DNA of 64,000 nt from Kluyvera georgiana ATCC 51603 (GCF_001654985.1 NZ_LXEU01000071.1:16848-80847), one strand, 5' to 3'. Counted from the stretch's first letter, positions 30,342 through 41,867 are shown. Notes: generated by a model from the sequence alone, not told the origin. Program-made: numbers and translations.

Positions 30342-30343
30342 CA

Positions 30344-31138
30344 TTATTCGTTGTGCGAGATTATCGCCGGGATGGTGTCATCCGAGCGTAACGTCAGTAT
30401 TTCGCAGCCGTTGTCTGTCACCACAATAGTATGCTCGTACTGTGCAGACAAGCTCCGGTCTTTGGTTTTTACCGTCCAGCCGTCCTTCATGGTACGAATC
30501 TCTTTCTTCCCGGCGTTGACCATCGGTTCGATGGTGAAGGTCATGCCCTGCTTGAGGACCACGTCGGTTTCACGAGAGTCATAGTGCAGCACCTGCGGTT
30601 CTTCGTGGAAGCCGCGGCCAATGCCGTGACCGCAGTATTCGCGCACCACGGAGAAACCTTCCGCTTCAACATACTTCTGGATCGCCGCGCCAATTTCGCG
30701 CAGGTTCACGCCCGGCTTCACCATTTTGAGCGCCAGGTACAGGCTCTCCTGGGTGACGCGGCACAGACGTTCGCCGAGAATGGTCGGTTTGCCTACGATG
30801 AACATTTTTGAGGTATCGCCGTGGAACTCGTCTTTAATCACGGTCACGTCGATATTGACGATATCGCCATCTTTCAGATGTTTTTCGTCATCCGGAATGC
30901 CGTGGCACACCACTTCATTGATAGAGATACAGACCGATTTCGGATACCCGTGGTAGCCGAGGCAGGCGGAGATTGCTTTCTGTTCGTTGACAATGTAGTC
31001 GTTGCAAATGCGATCCAGCTCGCCGGTGGTCACGCCAGGCTTGACGTGCGGGGCGATCATTTCCAGCACTTCAGCGGCCAGACGGCCAGCAACGCGCATT
31101 TTTTCAATATCTTCTGGAGTCTTAATAGAAATAGCCAT
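30344..31138 (-). CDS. map: Methionine aminopeptidase
   Basis: Map removes the initiator methionine from nascent proteins when the second residue is small. The 264 residues match E. coli, with the five metal ligands Asp97 (NIDVTV), Asp108 (DTSKMF), His171 (CGHGIG), Glu204 (FTIEPM) and Glu235 (EHTIVV). ATG at 31136-31138. It is divergent from rpsB with 332 bases between the start codons; a small hairpin (TGTCGA-AAAAA-TCGACA, 31155-31171) lies in its leader. Confidence 0.98.
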   Translation of the reverse strand: MAISIKTPEDIEKMRVAGRLAAEVLEMIAPHVKPGVTTGELDRICNDYIVNEQKAISACLGYHGYPKSVCISINEVVCHGIPDDEKHLKDGDIVNIDVTVIKDEFHGDTSKMFIVGKPTILGERLCRVTQESLYLALKMVKPGVNLREIGAAIQKYVEAEGFSVVREYCGHGIGRGFHEEPQVLHYDSRETDVVLKQGMTFTIEPMVNAGKKEIRTMKDGWTVKTKDRSLSAQYEHTIVVTDNGCEILTLRSDDTIPAIISHNE

Positions 31139-31279
31139 GGAATATGTCCATCAGTGTCGATTTTTTCGACAATAATTGAGTATTAGTGATGTCAATGTTA
31201 ACAGCCAGGAGTACCCCCTGCCAAATTGAGAATCATTCTGAACTTCGCCTTTCGTGCCCTGCGTCGGCGATAACAACTG

Positions 31280-31309
31280 TTGGTATCTGTATCGGTTTTA
31301 TGGTATAAA
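31280..31309 (+). promoter_or_regulatory. rpsB-tsf promoter
   Basis: TTGGTA (31280-31285), an 18-base spacer and TATAAA (31304-31309) with an upstream TGG (extended -10) form a good sigma-70 promoter. A GC-rich GCGCGCC discriminator follows, typical of stringently controlled ribosomal protein promoters. The preceding 140 bases (31139-31279) hold map's leader and promoter region and no gene that I can see. Confidence 0.75.
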
Positions 31310-31315
31310 GCGCGC

Positions 31316-32196
<881 letters not shown>

Positions 32197-32247
32197 TAAG
32201 GCACGCTCGTTAGAGCCCTTATAAACCAGGTAGTAACACGTTTGGTT

Positions 32248-32274
32248 AGGGGGCCTGTTTATGGCCCCCTTTTT
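32248..32274 (+). terminator. Attenuator between rpsB and tsf
   Basis: AGGGGGCC-TGTTTAT-GGCCCCCT with a T run (32270-32274) lies midway between the two genes. A partial terminator here would set the S2 to EF-Ts ratio. Confidence 0.88.
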
Positions 32275-32331
32275 CACTTTTAAATCTGTGCGGTTTTTGC
32301 CGGGCAGATCAAATCTTCCGAGGATTTTAGA

Positions 32332-33183
32332 ATGGCTGAAATTACCGCTTCCCTGGTAAAAGAGCTGCGTGAACGTACTGGCGCAGGCATGATGGATTGC
32401 AAAAAAGCCCTGACTGAAGCTAATGGCGACATCGAGCTGGCAATCGAAAACATGCGTAAATCTGGCGCGATCAAAGCGGCGAAAAAAGCAGGCAACGTTG
32501 CTGCTGACGGCGTGATCAAAACCAAAATCAACGGCAACATCGCGTTCATTCTGGAAGTTAACTGCCAGACTGACTTCGTTGCTAAAGATGCGGGTTTCCA
32601 GGCTTTCGCTGACAAAGTGCTGGACGCTGCCGTTGCTGGCAACATCACCGACGTTGAAGTTCTGAAAGCACAGTTCGAAGAAGAACGCGTTGCGCTGGTT
32701 GCTAAAATCGGTGAGAACATCAACATCCGTCGCGTGGCTTCCCTGGAAGGCGAAGTACTGGGCAACTACCAGCACGGTGCGCGCATCGGCGTTCTGGTTG
32801 CGGCAACCGGTGCTGACGAAGAGCTGGTTAAACAGCTGGCAATGCACGTTGCTGCAAGCAAGCCGGAATTCGTTAAGCCGGAAGACGTTTCCGCTGAAGT
32901 GGTAGAGAAAGAATACCAGGTACAGCTGGATATCGCGATGCAGTCCGGTAAGCCGAAAGAAATCGCAGAGAAAATGGTTGAAGGCCGCATGAAGAAATTC
33001 ACCGGCGAAGTTTCTCTGACTGGTCAGCCGTTCGTTATGGATCCGAGCAAGTCTGTTGGCCAGCTGCTGAAAGAGCACAACGCTGACGTGACTGGCTTCA
33101 TCCGCTTCGAAGTGGGCGAAGGCATCGAGAAAGTTGAGACTGACTTCGCAGCAGAAGTTGCTGCTATGTCCAAGCAGTCTTAA
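32332..33183 (+). CDS. tsf: Elongation factor Ts
   Basis: EF-Ts is the guanine nucleotide exchange factor for EF-Tu. The 283 residues match E. coli, with the N-terminal ubiquitin-associated-like domain ([20 protein letters not shown]), the TDFVAKD core motif (near 79-85) that inserts into EF-Tu, and two following subdomains plus a coiled-coil region near 190-220. Codon use is strongly biased to highly expressed codons. ATG at 32332, terminator just after the stop. Confidence 0.99.
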   Translation: MAEITASLVKELRERTGAGMMDCKKALTEANGDIELAIENMRKSGAIKAAKKAGNVAADGVIKTKINGNIAFILEVNCQTDFVAKDAGFQAFADKVLDAAVAGNITDVEVLKAQFEEERVALVAKIGENINIRRVASLEGEVLGNYQHGARIGVLVAATGADEELVKQLAMHVAASKPEFVKPEDVSAEVVEKEYQVQLDIAMQSGKPKEIAEKMVEGRMKKFTGEVSLTGQPFVMDPSKSVGQLLKEHNADVTGFIRFEVGEGIEKVETDFAAEVAAMSKQS

Positions 33184-33194
33184 TTGCAGTAAAG

Positions 33195-33220
33195 GAGCCG
33201 CCTGAGGGCGGCTCTCTTTT
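33195..33220 (+). terminator. Intrinsic terminator after tsf
   Basis: GAGCCGCC-TGAG-GGCGGCTC (33195-33214) followed by TCTTTT, 12 bases after the tsf stop. Confidence 0.92.
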
Positions 33221-33352
33221 GTGTAGTAAAGCATCTGTAGTAAAGAACATCGTCATGTGGAAATCAGCCAGCTCCTATAGGGTTCAGGTGGCAAGGAACG
33301 CATGATGTCACTTGAATTAAACCATCCCATTCGTGACACCTCAGGAAAGAAA

Positions 33353-34078
33353 ATGGCTACCAACGCAAAACCTGTCTACAAACGTATTCTGCTCAAGCTT
33401 AGCGGCGAAGCCTTGCAGGGCACTGAAGGCTTCGGTATTGACGCAAGTATTCTTGACCGTATGGCGCAAGAGATTAAAGAACTTGTTGAGCTGGGCATCC
33501 AGGTGGGGGTCGTTATTGGTGGTGGCAACCTGTTCCGTGGTGCGGGTCTGGCGAAAGCCGGTATGAACCGTGTTGTGGGCGACCACATGGGCATGCTGGC
33601 AACGGTAATGAACGGCCTGGCAATGCGTGACGCACTGCATCGCGCCTATGTGAACGCCCGCCTGATGTCGGCAATCCCGCTGAACGGTGTTTGCGACAAC
33701 TACAGCTGGGCAGAGGCGATCAGCCTGCTGCGTAATAACCGCGTCGTGATTCTGTCCGCCGGTACCGGTAACCCGTTCTTTACCACCGACTCCGCAGCCT
33801 GCTTGCGCGGCATCGAAATCGAAGCCGACGTGGTACTGAAAGCAACTAAGGTTGATGGCGTCTTCACCGCTGACCCGGCGAAAGACCCGTCTGCCACTAT
33901 GTACGATCAGCTGACCTACAGCGAAGTACTGGATAAAGAACTGAAAGTCATGGATCTGGCGGCCTTTACGCTGGCTCGTGACCATAAACTGCCGATTCGC
34001 GTATTCAACATGAACAAACCGGGCGCGCTGCGCCGCGTGGTGATGGGCGAAAAAGAAGGCACTTTGATTACGGAATAA
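33353..34078 (+). CDS. pyrH: UMP kinase
   Basis: PyrH phosphorylates UMP to UDP as a hexamer of the amino-acid-kinase fold, activated by GTP and inhibited by UTP. The 241-residue protein has KLSGEAL near 15-21, [10 protein letters not shown] near 55, the [13 protein letters not shown] substrate region and a [13 protein letters not shown] segment. ATG at 33353 with AGGA upstream gives [11 protein letters not shown] as in E. coli; an earlier in-frame ATG (33302) is less likely. Separated from tsf by a terminator and from frr by 151 bases. Confidence 0.98.
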   Translation: MATNAKPVYKRILLKLSGEALQGTEGFGIDASILDRMAQEIKELVELGIQVGVVIGGGNLFRGAGLAKAGMNRVVGDHMGMLATVMNGLAMRDALHRAYVNARLMSAIPLNGVCDNYSWAEAISLLRNNRVVILSAGTGNPFFTTDSAACLRGIEIEADVVLKATKVDGVFTADPAKDPSATMYDQLTYSEVLDKELKVMDLAAFTLARDHKLPIRVFNMNKPGALRRVVMGEKEGTLITE

Positions 34079-34096
34079 TTTCCGTGACGGCCAATT

Positions 34097-34121
34097 CCGG
34101 GTAAGATTTGTCTTTACCCGG
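34097..34121 (+). other. Hairpin between pyrH and frr
   Basis: CCGGGTAAGA and TCTTTACCCGG pair with one bulge around a short loop, 18 bases after the pyrH stop. No T run follows, so it is more likely a 3' RNA barrier than a full terminator. Confidence 0.5.
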
Positions 34122-34229
34122 CAGAATGACATTATTCTGTGGCATGATTTAAACGAGACTATACTTAGCGCATTCACTGCAATGTGCCATTGTCTGGTCG
34201 ACTGAGACTAGTTTTCAAGGATTCGTAAC

Positions 34230-34787
34230 GTGATTAGCGATATCAGAAAAGATGCTGAAGTACGCATGGAAAAATGCGTAGAAGCGTTCAAAAACCAAAT
34301 CAGCAAAATTCGCACGGGTCGTGCTTCTCCCAGCCTGCTGGACGGCATTGTCGTCGAGTATTACGGCACCGCAACCCCGCTGCGTCAGCTGGCAAGCGTC
34401 ACCGTAGAAGATACCCGTACGCTGAAAATCAACGTATTTGACCGTTCTATGGGCCCGGCCGTTGAAAAAGCGATCATGGCGTCTGACCTCGGTCTGAACC
34501 CAAGCTCTGCGGGTACCGATATCCGCGTTCCGCTGCCTCCGCTGACCGAAGAACGTCGTAAAGACCTGACCAAAATCGTTCGTGGCGAAGCAGAACAAGC
34601 GCGCGTTTCCGTGCGTAACGTTCGTCGCGATGCGAACGACAAAGTGAAGGCGCTGCTGAAAGACAAAGAGATCAGCGAAGACGACGATCGCCGCTCTCAG
34701 GAAGAAGTTCAGAAACTGACCGACGCTGCTATCAAGAAAGTGGAAGCGGCGCTGGCAGAGAAAGAAGCGGAACTGATGCAGTTCTAA
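34230..34787 (+). CDS. frr: Ribosome recycling factor
   Basis: RRF splits post-termination ribosomes together with EF-G. The 185-residue protein has a long three-helix bundle (domain I) and the small domain II near residues 31-104 ([19 protein letters not shown], then [10 protein letters not shown]). The start is GTG at 34230, behind CAAGGA, giving [16 protein letters not shown]. coli frr also uses GTG. A long-loop hairpin with T run follows. Confidence 0.98.
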   Translation: MISDIRKDAEVRMEKCVEAFKNQISKIRTGRASPSLLDGIVVEYYGTATPLRQLASVTVEDTRTLKINVFDRSMGPAVEKAIMASDLGLNPSSAGTDIRVPLPPLTEERRKDLTKIVRGEAEQARVSVRNVRRDANDKVKALLKDKEISEDDDRRSQEEVQKLTDAAIKKVEAALAEKEAELMQF

Positions 34788-34807
34788 GCTGTGTAAGTTG
34801 TGCGATT

Positions 34808-34855
34808 AACGCCGTACAGGGAGCATGATTGCTTCGCTGGCGGCGTTTTGCTTTT
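34808..34855 (+). terminator. Terminator after frr
   Basis: AACGCCG (34808-34814) pairs with CGGCGTT (34841-34847), enclosing a 26-base loop that contains its own AGCA/TGCT mini-stem, and is followed by TTGCTTTTT. It ends 18 bases before the dxr ATG. Confidence 0.65.
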
Positions 34856-34873
34856 TACTATCCTGGAACACTC

Positions 34874-36070
34874 ATGAAGCGATTAACTGTCCTGGGCTCA
34901 ACAGGCTCGATTGGCTGCAACACGCTGGACGTGGTGCGTCATAACCCTGAAGATTTTACCGTAACGGCGCTGGTAGCAGGTAAAAACGTCGATCGCATGG
35001 TCGAACAGTGCCTCGAGTTTGTCCCTCGCTATGCGGTGATGGATAACGCGAAAAGCGCTGACGCGGTAACGCTTGCACTGCGAGAACACGGTAGCCGTAC
35101 CGAGGTGCTGAGCGGGCAACAGGCGGCGTGTGACGTCGCGGCGCTCGACGAGGTGGATCAGGTCATGGCCGCAATCGTCGGTGCGGCAGGGCTGGTACCG
35201 ACGCTGGCGGCCATCCGCGCGGGGAAAACCATTCTGCTGGCGAACAAAGAGTCGCTGGTGACCTGCGGGCGGCTGTTCCTCGAAGCGGTAAAACAGCACG
35301 GTGCACAGCTTCTTCCGGTCGACAGTGAACATAACGCTATCTTTCAGAGTTTACCGCAAAGTTTTCAGTCCGACTTAGGGTACGCTGACCTGTCGCAGCA
35401 TGGAGTCTCCTCCATTCTGCTTACCGGGTCAGGTGGCCCGTTCCGTGAGACGCCGATTGCAGAACTGAGCGCAATGACGCCGGATCGGGCATGCCGTCAT
35501 CCGAACTGGTCGATGGGTCGCAAGATTTCCGTCGACTCGGCCACCATGATGAATAAAGGTCTGGAATACATCGAAGCCCGCTGGCTGTTCAATGCATCAG
35601 CGCAGCAGATGGAAGTACTGATTCATCCGCAGTCGGTGATCCACTCGATGGTGCGTTATCAGGACGGTAGCGTGCTGGCGCAGTTGGGTGAGCCTGATAT
35701 GCGGACGCCAATTGCCAATACCATGGCCTGGCCGCAACGTGTTGTCTCCGGAGCGAAGCCGTTGGACTTCTGTAAGATGGGGGCACTGAGCTTCTCTGAG
35801 CCGGATTACGGGCGCTACCCTTGCCTGAAGCTGGCGATGGACGCGTTCGAACAGGGGCAGGCGGCGACCACCGCGCTGAATGCGGCCAACGAAATCTCCG
35901 TGGCGGCATTCCTCGAGGGGCAGATCCGCTTTACCGATATTGCGGCGCTCAATCTGGCCGTGCTGGAACAGCTCGATCTCAGCGAACCACAGAGCGTGGA
36001 TGAGGTGCTGATTATCGATGCCAGTGCACGTGAAGCGGCCACCCTGCAGACGAAATATTTCGTCAGGTAA
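34874..36070 (+). CDS. dxr: 1-deoxy-D-xylulose 5-phosphate reductoisomerase
   Basis: Dxr (IspC) converts DXP to 2-C-methylerythritol 4-phosphate with NADPH, the committed step of the MEP isoprenoid pathway and the target of fosmidomycin. The 398-residue protein has the NADPH-binding [14 protein letters not shown] near 8-21, LANKESLV near 125, the metal ligands in [10 protein letters not shown] (Asp and Glu near 150) and the flexible loop HPNWSMG near 209. ATG at 34874 by homology. It supplies isoprenoids to uppS two genes' distance downstream in pathway terms. Confidence 0.97.
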   Translation: MKRLTVLGSTGSIGCNTLDVVRHNPEDFTVTALVAGKNVDRMVEQCLEFVPRYAVMDNAKSADAVTLALREHGSRTEVLSGQQAACDVAALDEVDQVMAAIVGAAGLVPTLAAIRAGKTILLANKESLVTCGRLFLEAVKQHGAQLLPVDSEHNAIFQSLPQSFQSDLGYADLSQHGVSSILLTGSGGPFRETPIAELSAMTPDRACRHPNWSMGRKISVDSATMMNKGLEYIEARWLFNASAQQMEVLIHPQSVIHSMVRYQDGSVLAQLGEPDMRTPIANTMAWPQRVVSGAKPLDFCKMGALSFSEPDYGRYPCLKLAMDAFEQGQAATTALNAANEISVAAFLEGQIRFTDIAALNLAVLEQLDLSEPQSVDEVLIIDASAREAATLQTKYFVR

Positions 36071-36105
36071 TGAGAGCAGAATCAGCATACTGGCCGTCAT
36101 GGCAT

Positions 36106-36203
36106 TTGTTAGCATCTGGCTTCAGTGATATAGTCTGCGCCACCCTATCGCTGTGCGTTTTGGCTGGCCGATAGGGAGAGCCGTGATTTAGCACGGCTTT
36201 TTT
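36106..36203 (+). ncRNA. Candidate small RNA or leader attenuator between dxr and uppS
   Basis: A strong sigma-70 promoter is visible: TTGTTA (36106-36111), 17-base spacer, TATAGT (36129-36134) with TG extension. Transcription would begin near 36141. The transcript would start almost directly with an 8-bp hairpin, CCCTATCG (36143-36150) with CGATAGGG (36169-36176), then a second, AGCCGTG-ATTTAG-CACGGCT (36179-36198), followed by six Ts (36198-36203). This predicts an RNA of about 60 bases. It could equally attenuate transcription into uppS. I do not recall a named RNA here. Confidence 0.55.
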
Positions 36204-36307
36204 GCGAGACAAAGATACGTAAAATCAATCGGGCTTGCCCGAGCGATAAAGTGTATAGCTGTATTCCGGGGTACCGCTCATCCCTTTTCATGGATTATAA
36301 ACGCGTT

Positions 36308-37066
36308 ATGTTGTCTGCTAATCAACCAACCAGTGAGAATTCGCCAGCCCACGGTTGCCGCCATGTGGCAATCATTATGGATGGCAACGGCCGCTGGGCG
36401 AAGAAGCAAGGTAAGATTCGCGCCTTTGGGCACAAAGCCGGGGCGAAATCCGTGCGTCGTGCTGTCGCCTACGCCGCGAGTAACGGTATTGAGGCATTGA
36501 CGCTATACGCGTTCAGCAGTGAAAACTGGAACCGCCCTGAGCAAGAGGTGAGCGCTCTGATGGAGCTGTTCGTCTGGGCGCTGGATAGCGAAGTGAAAAG
36601 CCTGCACCGCCATAACGTTCGGCTGCGGATTATTGGCGATACCCGTCGGTTTAACTCACGCCTGCAAGAGCGGATCCGTAAAGCGGAAGCGCTGACGGAA
36701 AATAATACGGGGTTAACATTGAACATTGCCGCCAACTACGGCGGACGATGGGATATTGTTCAGGGAGTTCAGCGCTTAGCCGAACAGGTTCAGGAGGGGA
36801 AACTCCGCCCCGATCAAATCAATGAAGAACTGCTGAGTCAGCAGGTCTGCATGCATGAACTGGCTCCCGTAGATTTAGTGATTAGGACCGGGGGAGAGCA
36901 TCGAATCAGTAATTTTCTTATCTGGCAAATTGCCTATGCTGAACTTTACTTTACAGATGTTCTTTGGCCCGATTTCGATGAACAAGACTTTGAGGGTGCA
37001 CTGCATGCGTTTGCCAATCGCGAACGGCGTTTCGGTGGCACCGAGCCTGGTGGCGACAAGGCCTGA
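36308..37066 (+). CDS. uppS: Undecaprenyl diphosphate synthase (cis-prenyltransferase)
   Basis: UppS (IspU) extends farnesyl diphosphate with eight isopentenyl units to make the C55 lipid carrier for peptidoglycan and O-antigen. The 252-residue product has the catalytic Asp25 in [20 protein letters not shown] near 75, and the C-terminal [17 protein letters not shown] and [12 protein letters not shown] motifs. The ATG at 36308 corresponds to the second Met of E. coli MMLSA; an ATG six codons upstream is an alternative, and neither has a strong ribosome site. Confidence 0.95.
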   Translation: MLSANQPTSENSPAHGCRHVAIIMDGNGRWAKKQGKIRAFGHKAGAKSVRRAVAYAASNGIEALTLYAFSSENWNRPEQEVSALMELFVWALDSEVKSLHRHNVRLRIIGDTRRFNSRLQERIRKAEALTENNTGLTLNIAANYGGRWDIVQGVQRLAEQVQEGKLRPDQINEELLSQQVCMHELAPVDLVIRTGGEHRISNFLIWQIAYAELYFTDVLWPDFDEQDFEGALHAFANRERRFGGTEPGGDKA

Positions 37067-37078
37067 TGGGGGTAGCTT

Positions 37079-37936
37079 TTGCTGAAGTATCGCCTGATTT
37101 CTGCATTAATTTTAATACCGGTTGTCATTGCAGCCCTGTTTTTGCTGCCTCCTGGCGGCTTCGCGATTGTTACGCTGGTCGTTTGTATGCTGGCGGCATG
37201 GGAATGGGGGCAATTAAGCGGTTTCACCTCGCGCACCCAACGCGTGTGGCTGGCGGTACTGTGTGGCCTGTTGCTGGCAGTGATGCTCTTTATGATCCCG
37301 GAGTATCATCATAATATTCACCAGCCGGTGGTGGAAACATCGCTGTGGGCTTCGCTGGTCTGGTGGGTTGTGGCGCTGGTTTTAGTCCTCTTTTATCCTG
37401 CCTCTGCGGCGTTCTGGCGCCAGTCGAAGACCTTACGCCTGATTTTCGGCATCGTGACGATTGTGCCGTTCTTCTGGGGCATGCTGGCGCTGCGCGCCTG
37501 GCATTATGATGAAAATCATTACAGCGGTGCGCTGTGGTTGCTTTACGTCATGATCCTGGTCTGGGGGGCAGATTCCGGCGCTTATATGTTTGGCAAACTA
37601 TTTGGCAAACATAAGCTGGCACCTAAGGTGTCGCCGGGTAAAACCTGGCAAGGGTTTATCGGTGGTCTGGTGACGGCAGCGATTATCTCCTGGGCCTACG
37701 GCCTGTGGGCAAATCTGGACGTTGCACCATCCATACTGTTAACCTGTTCCATCGTGGCTGCGCTGGCTTCCGTTCTGGGCGATCTTACCGAGAGTATGTT
37801 CAAGCGTGAAGCGGGTATTAAAGACAGCGGTCATTTGATTCCCGGTCATGGCGGGATCCTTGACCGAATCGACAGCCTGACGGCGGCGGTACCGGTCTTT
37901 GCCTGCCTGCTGTTGCTGGTTTTCAGGACGATTTAA
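37079..37936 (+). CDS. cdsA: CDP-diglyceride synthase, TTG start
   Basis: CdsA makes CDP-diacylglycerol from phosphatidate and CTP, the branch point for all bacterial phospholipids. The 285-residue membrane protein has about eight helices and the family signature near the end, [21 protein letters not shown] followed by [15 protein letters not shown]. The start is TTG at 37079 behind a GGGGGT ribosome site, giving MLKYRLISA as in E. coli. It lies 12 bases after uppS and 11 before rseP. Confidence 0.97.
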   Translation: MLKYRLISALILIPVVIAALFLLPPGGFAIVTLVVCMLAAWEWGQLSGFTSRTQRVWLAVLCGLLLAVMLFMIPEYHHNIHQPVVETSLWASLVWWVVALVLVLFYPASAAFWRQSKTLRLIFGIVTIVPFFWGMLALRAWHYDENHYSGALWLLYVMILVWGADSGAYMFGKLFGKHKLAPKVSPGKTWQGFIGGLVTAAIISWAYGLWANLDVAPSILLTCSIVAALASVLGDLTESMFKREAGIKDSGHLIPGHGGILDRIDSLTAAVPVFACLLLLVFRTI

Positions 37937-37947
37937 CGGATGGACTT

Positions 37948-39300
37948 ATGCTGAGCATTCTCTGGAACCTGGCCGCGTTTATTATTGCGCTAGGGGTATT
38001 GATCACCGTACACGAATTTGGTCATTTCTGGGTTGCTCGGCGCTGCGGAATCCGTGTAGAGCGCTTTTCTATCGGCTTTGGTAAAGCGCTGTGGCGCCGC
38101 GTTGATAAACGCGGCACCGAATTTGTTGTCGCCCTTATCCCGCTGGGCGGCTACGTCAAGATGCTCGACGAACGCGTTGATGCGGTGGCGCCAGAAATGC
38201 GCCATATGGCATTCAACAATAAAACGGTAGGCCAGCGCGCCGCCGTTATCGCTGCGGGCCCCATCGCCAACTTCCTTTTCGCCATCTTCGCCTATTGGCT
38301 GGTGTTTATCATCGGTGTCCCTGGTATTCGTCCGGTTGTTGGTGAAATAACCGCCAATTCCATCGCGGCGACCGCACAAATTGCACCAGGCACGGAACTA
38401 AAAGCCGTAGATGGTATCGAAACGCCTGACTGGGATGCTGTGCGCATGGCGCTGGTGGCCAAAATTGGTGATGAAAGCACCACTCTCACCGTGGCCCCTT
38501 TCGGCAGCGAGCAGCGTCAAGATAAAATCCTCAACCTGCGGAACTGGGCGTTCGAGCCGGATAAAGAAGATCCGGTCACTTCGCTCGGTATACGTCCGCG
38601 TGGTGCGCAAATTGAGCCGGTGCTGGCAGAGGTGCAATCTGACTCTGCGGCACGTAAAGCCGGTTTACAAGCAGGGGATCGGATCGTTACAGTCAACGGT
38701 CAACCGCTGACGCAATGGATGACGTTTGTTACGCTGGTGCGTGATAACCCCGGCAAAGCGTTACAGCTGGAGATCGAAAGGCAGGGCAGTCTCTTGTCTT
38801 TAACTCTGATACCGGATACAAAACACGGTAGCGGAAAAGCGGAAGGGTTTGCAGGGGTAGTACCGAAGATTATCCCGCTGCCTGAGGAATACAAAACAGT
38901 GCGCCAGTATGGGCCGTTCAGCGCTATCGTCGAAGCCACGGAGAAAACCGGGCAGTTGATGAAGCTGACGGTCAGTATGCTGGGAAAATTGATCACCGGT
39001 GACGTCAAACTGAACAACCTCAGTGGGCCGATTTCAATCGCCCAGGGGGCTGGGATGTCTGCGGAATATGGGCTGATTTACTACCTGATGTTTCTTGCAC
39101 TCATCAGCGTGAATTTAGGCATAATCAACCTGTTCCCGCTCCCTGTATTAGATGGGGGACATTTGCTGTTTTTGGCGATTGAGAAGCTGAAAGGCGGCCC
39201 GGTATCCGAGCGAGTTCAAGACTTTAGTTACCGCATCGGCTCGATCCTGCTGATGCTGTTAATGGGGCTTGCACTTTTCAATGATTTCTCTCGGTTGTAA
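37948..39300 (+). CDS. rseP: RseP, site-2 intramembrane zinc metalloprotease
   Basis: RseP cuts the anti-sigma factor RseA inside the membrane after DegS, releasing sigma-E, and also clears signal peptides. The 450 residues contain the zinc site His22-Glu23-His26 (VHEFGHF), two tandem periplasmic PDZ domains (about 115-310) and the third ligand Asp near 402 in [14 protein letters not shown] at 37948. Its product controls the sigma-E response that drives degP earlier in this window. Confidence 0.98.
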   Translation: MLSILWNLAAFIIALGVLITVHEFGHFWVARRCGIRVERFSIGFGKALWRRVDKRGTEFVVALIPLGGYVKMLDERVDAVAPEMRHMAFNNKTVGQRAAVIAAGPIANFLFAIFAYWLVFIIGVPGIRPVVGEITANSIAATAQIAPGTELKAVDGIETPDWDAVRMALVAKIGDESTTLTVAPFGSEQRQDKILNLRNWAFEPDKEDPVTSLGIRPRGAQIEPVLAEVQSDSAARKAGLQAGDRIVTVNGQPLTQWMTFVTLVRDNPGKALQLEIERQGSLLSLTLIPDTKHGSGKAEGFAGVVPKIIPLPEEYKTVRQYGPFSAIVEATEKTGQLMKLTVSMLGKLITGDVKLNNLSGPISIAQGAGMSAEYGLIYYLMFLALISVNLGIINLFPLPVLDGGHLLFLAIEKLKGGPVSERVQDFSYRIGSILLMLLMGLALFNDFSRL

Positions 39301-39331
39301 GAGAGTTAGTTAGGAAGAACGCATAATAACG

Positions 39332-41743
39332 ATGGCGATGAAAAAGTTGCTTATAGCGTCGCTGCTGTTTAGCAGCGCGACCGTATACGGTGCTGACGGG
39401 TTCGTGGTGAAGGACATTCATTTCGAAGGCTTGCAGCGTGTCGCTGTTGGTGCGGCCCTTCTCAGTATGCCAGTACGTCCTGGCGATACCGTCACTGATG
39501 ATGACATCAGTAACACCATTCGCGCCCTGTTTGCGACGGGCAACTTTGAGGACGTTCGCGTTCTGAGAGACGGCGATGTGTTGCTGGTGCAGGTCAAAGA
39601 GCGTCCAACCATTGCCAGCATCACCTTCTCCGGCAACAAGTCGGTGAAAGATGACATGCTCAAGCAAAACCTGGAAGCCTCTGGCGTTCGCGTCGGTGAA
39701 TCTCTCGACCGTACCACGCTCTCCGATATCGAGAAAGGGCTGGAAGATTTCTACTACAGCGTCGGTAAATACAGCGCCAGCGTGAAGGCGGTTGTGACAC
39801 CGCTGCCGCGTAACCGCGTCGACCTGAAGCTGGTCTTCCAGGAAGGGGTCTCTGCGAAGATCCAGCAGATCAACATCGTCGGTAACCATGCGTTCAAGAC
39901 CGAAGATCTGATCTCCACTTTCCAGCTGCGTGATGAAGTTCCATGGTGGAACGTCGTTGGCGATCGTAAATATCAGAAACAGAAGCTGTCTGGCGACCTT
40001 GAAACCCTGCGCAGCTACTATCTGGATCGCGGCTATGCGCGTTTCAACATCGATTCCACTCAGGTGAGTCTGACGCCGGATAAAAAAGGCATCTATATCA
40101 CCATTAACATCACCGAAGGCGACCAGTACAAACTGTCTGGCGTTCAGGTGACCGGTAACCTGGCGGGTCATTCGGCTGAAATTGAAAGCCTGACCAAAAT
40201 TGAGCCGGGCGAGCTGTATAACGGCGCGAAAGTGACCAAAATGGAAGATAACATTAAGAAACTTCTTGGTCGCTACGGTTATGCATACCCGCGCGTACAG
40301 TCTCAGCCGGAAATCAACGACACTGATAAAACCGTTAAGCTGCACATTAACGTTGATGCCGGCAACCGTTTCTACGTGCGTAACATTCGCTTCGTCGGTA
40401 ACGACACGTCGAAAGATTCCGTTCTGCGCCGTGAAATGCGCCAGATGGAAGGGGCATGGCTCGGCGGCGACCTGGTTGACCAGGGGAAAGATCGTCTGAA
40501 CCGTCTGGGCTTCTTCGAAACGGTTGATACGGAAACGCAGCGCGTACCGGGTAGCCCGGACCAGGTAGACGTGGTCTACAAGGTCAAAGAGCGTAATACC
40601 GGTAGCTTCAACTTCGGTATTGGTTACGGTACAGAAAGCGGCGTGAGCTTCCAGGCGGGCGTTCAGCAGGATAACTGGTTAGGTACCGGTTACTCTGTCG
40701 GTATCAACGGTACCAAGAACGACTACCAGACCTATACCGAGCTTTCTGTGACCAACCCGTACTTTACGGTTGATGGCGTTAGCCTTGGCGGTCGTGTCTT
40801 CTACAATGACTTTAAAGCGGATGATGCTGACCTGTCGTCCTACACCAACAAAAGTTATGGTGTAGACGGTACGCTAGGCTTCCCGATTAACGAATACAAC
40901 TCACTGCGTGCGGGTCTGGGCTACGTCCATAACGACCTGTCCAATATGGAACCGCAGGTGGCGATGTGGCGTTATCTGGACTCTATCGGCCAGTCAGCTG
41001 GCAAAACCAGCGATGACAACGGTTTCTCGGCAAACGACTTCACCTTCAACTACGGTTGGACATATAACAAACTCGACCGCGGCTACTTCCCGACGGACGG
41101 TTCACGTGTCAACCTGAACGGTAAAGTGACGATTCCGGGCTCTGATAACGAGTTCTACAAAATCACGCTGGATACGGCGTCTTACTTCCCGATTGATGAT
41201 GACCATCAGTGGGTGGTGCTGGGTCGTACCAAGTGGGGTTACGGTGACGGTCTGGGCGGTAAAGAACTGCCGTTCTATGAGAACTTCTATGCCGGTGGCT
41301 CCAGCACCGTGCGTGGCTTCCAGTCCAACACCATCGGCCCGAAAGCGGTCTACTATGGTGCATCCGGTCTGGATAACTGCGACCAGTCTGGTGGTTACTG
41401 TAAGTCTGATGATGCCGTCGGCGGTAACGCCATGGGCGTGGCCAGCCTCGAGCTGATCGTCCCGACGCCGTTTATCAGCGATAAGTACGCGAACTCGGTC
41501 CGTACGTCGTTCTTCTGGGATATGGGTACCGTTTGGGATACCAACTGGGAGAATACGGCGGCAATGAAGGCTGCTGGCGTTCCTGACTACAGCGACCCGA
41601 GCAATATCCGTATGTCCGCGGGCATCGCATTACAATGGATGTCACCATTGGGGCCGTTGGTCTTCTCCTACGCCCAACCGTACAAGAAATACGATGGAGA
41701 CAAGTCCGAGCAGTTCCAGTTTAACATTGGTAAAACCTGGTAA
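39332..41743 (+). CDS. bamA: BamA, outer-membrane beta-barrel assembly factor
   Basis: BamA is the core of the BAM complex that folds outer-membrane proteins. The 803-residue precursor has a 20-residue signal peptide (ending VYGA), five POTRA domains (about 21-424) and a 16-strand barrel ending in Trp. The conserved loop 6 motif [16 protein letters not shown] is intact. The tip of loop 6 is shorter than in E. coli ([19 protein letters not shown] here) but keeps two Cys, and the whole protein is seven residues shorter. ATG at 39332. Confidence 0.98.
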   Translation: MAMKKLLIASLLFSSATVYGADGFVVKDIHFEGLQRVAVGAALLSMPVRPGDTVTDDDISNTIRALFATGNFEDVRVLRDGDVLLVQVKERPTIASITFSGNKSVKDDMLKQNLEASGVRVGESLDRTTLSDIEKGLEDFYYSVGKYSASVKAVVTPLPRNRVDLKLVFQEGVSAKIQQINIVGNHAFKTEDLISTFQLRDEVPWWNVVGDRKYQKQKLSGDLETLRSYYLDRGYARFNIDSTQVSLTPDKKGIYITINITEGDQYKLSGVQVTGNLAGHSAEIESLTKIEPGELYNGAKVTKMEDNIKKLLGRYGYAYPRVQSQPEINDTDKTVKLHINVDAGNRFYVRNIRFVGNDTSKDSVLRREMRQMEGAWLGGDLVDQGKDRLNRLGFFETVDTETQRVPGSPDQVDVVYKVKERNTGSFNFGIGYGTESGVSFQAGVQQDNWLGTGYSVGINGTKNDYQTYTELSVTNPYFTVDGVSLGGRVFYNDFKADDADLSSYTNKSYGVDGTLGFPINEYNSLRAGLGYVHNDLSNMEPQVAMWRYLDSIGQSAGKTSDDNGFSANDFTFNYGWTYNKLDRGYFPTDGSRVNLNGKVTIPGSDNEFYKITLDTASYFPIDDDHQWVVLGRTKWGYGDGLGGKELPFYENFYAGGSSTVRGFQSNTIGPKAVYYGASGLDNCDQSGGYCKSDDAVGGNAMGVASLELIVPTPFISDKYANSVRTSFFWDMGTVWDTNWENTAAMKAAGVPDYSDPSNIRMSAGIALQWMSPLGPLVFSYAQPYKKYDGDKSEQFQFNIGKTW

Positions 41744-41803
41744 TTGCTCTTTGCAAAGGAATGCGGGTTCAGTGTAGTTTGCTGGCATTAGGCGATAGCG
41801 TCA

Positions 41804-41842
41804 GGTGGCTTCGGCCACCAAAAGAACAGTACCTTCGGGTAC
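41804..41842 (+). other. Two UUCG-tetraloop hairpins in the bamA-skp gap
   Basis: GGTGGC-TTCG-GCCACC (41804-41819) and GTACC-TTCG-GGTAC (41829-41842) are consecutive stems, each with the very stable C(UUCG)G tetraloop. They lie 26-64 bases before the skp GTG, with no T run, so a role in mRNA stability or processing is more likely than termination. Confidence 0.75.
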
Positions 41843-41867
41843 GTATGGGATGGTAAGGAGTATTATT

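Noticed and set aside
33341..34177. 278-codon open frame antisense to pyrH
   Set aside because: Shadow of pyrH; no recognisable domains.
39278..40345. 355-codon open frame antisense to bamA
   Set aside because: Lies wholly inside bamA's POTRA region on the other strand, with no family resemblance.
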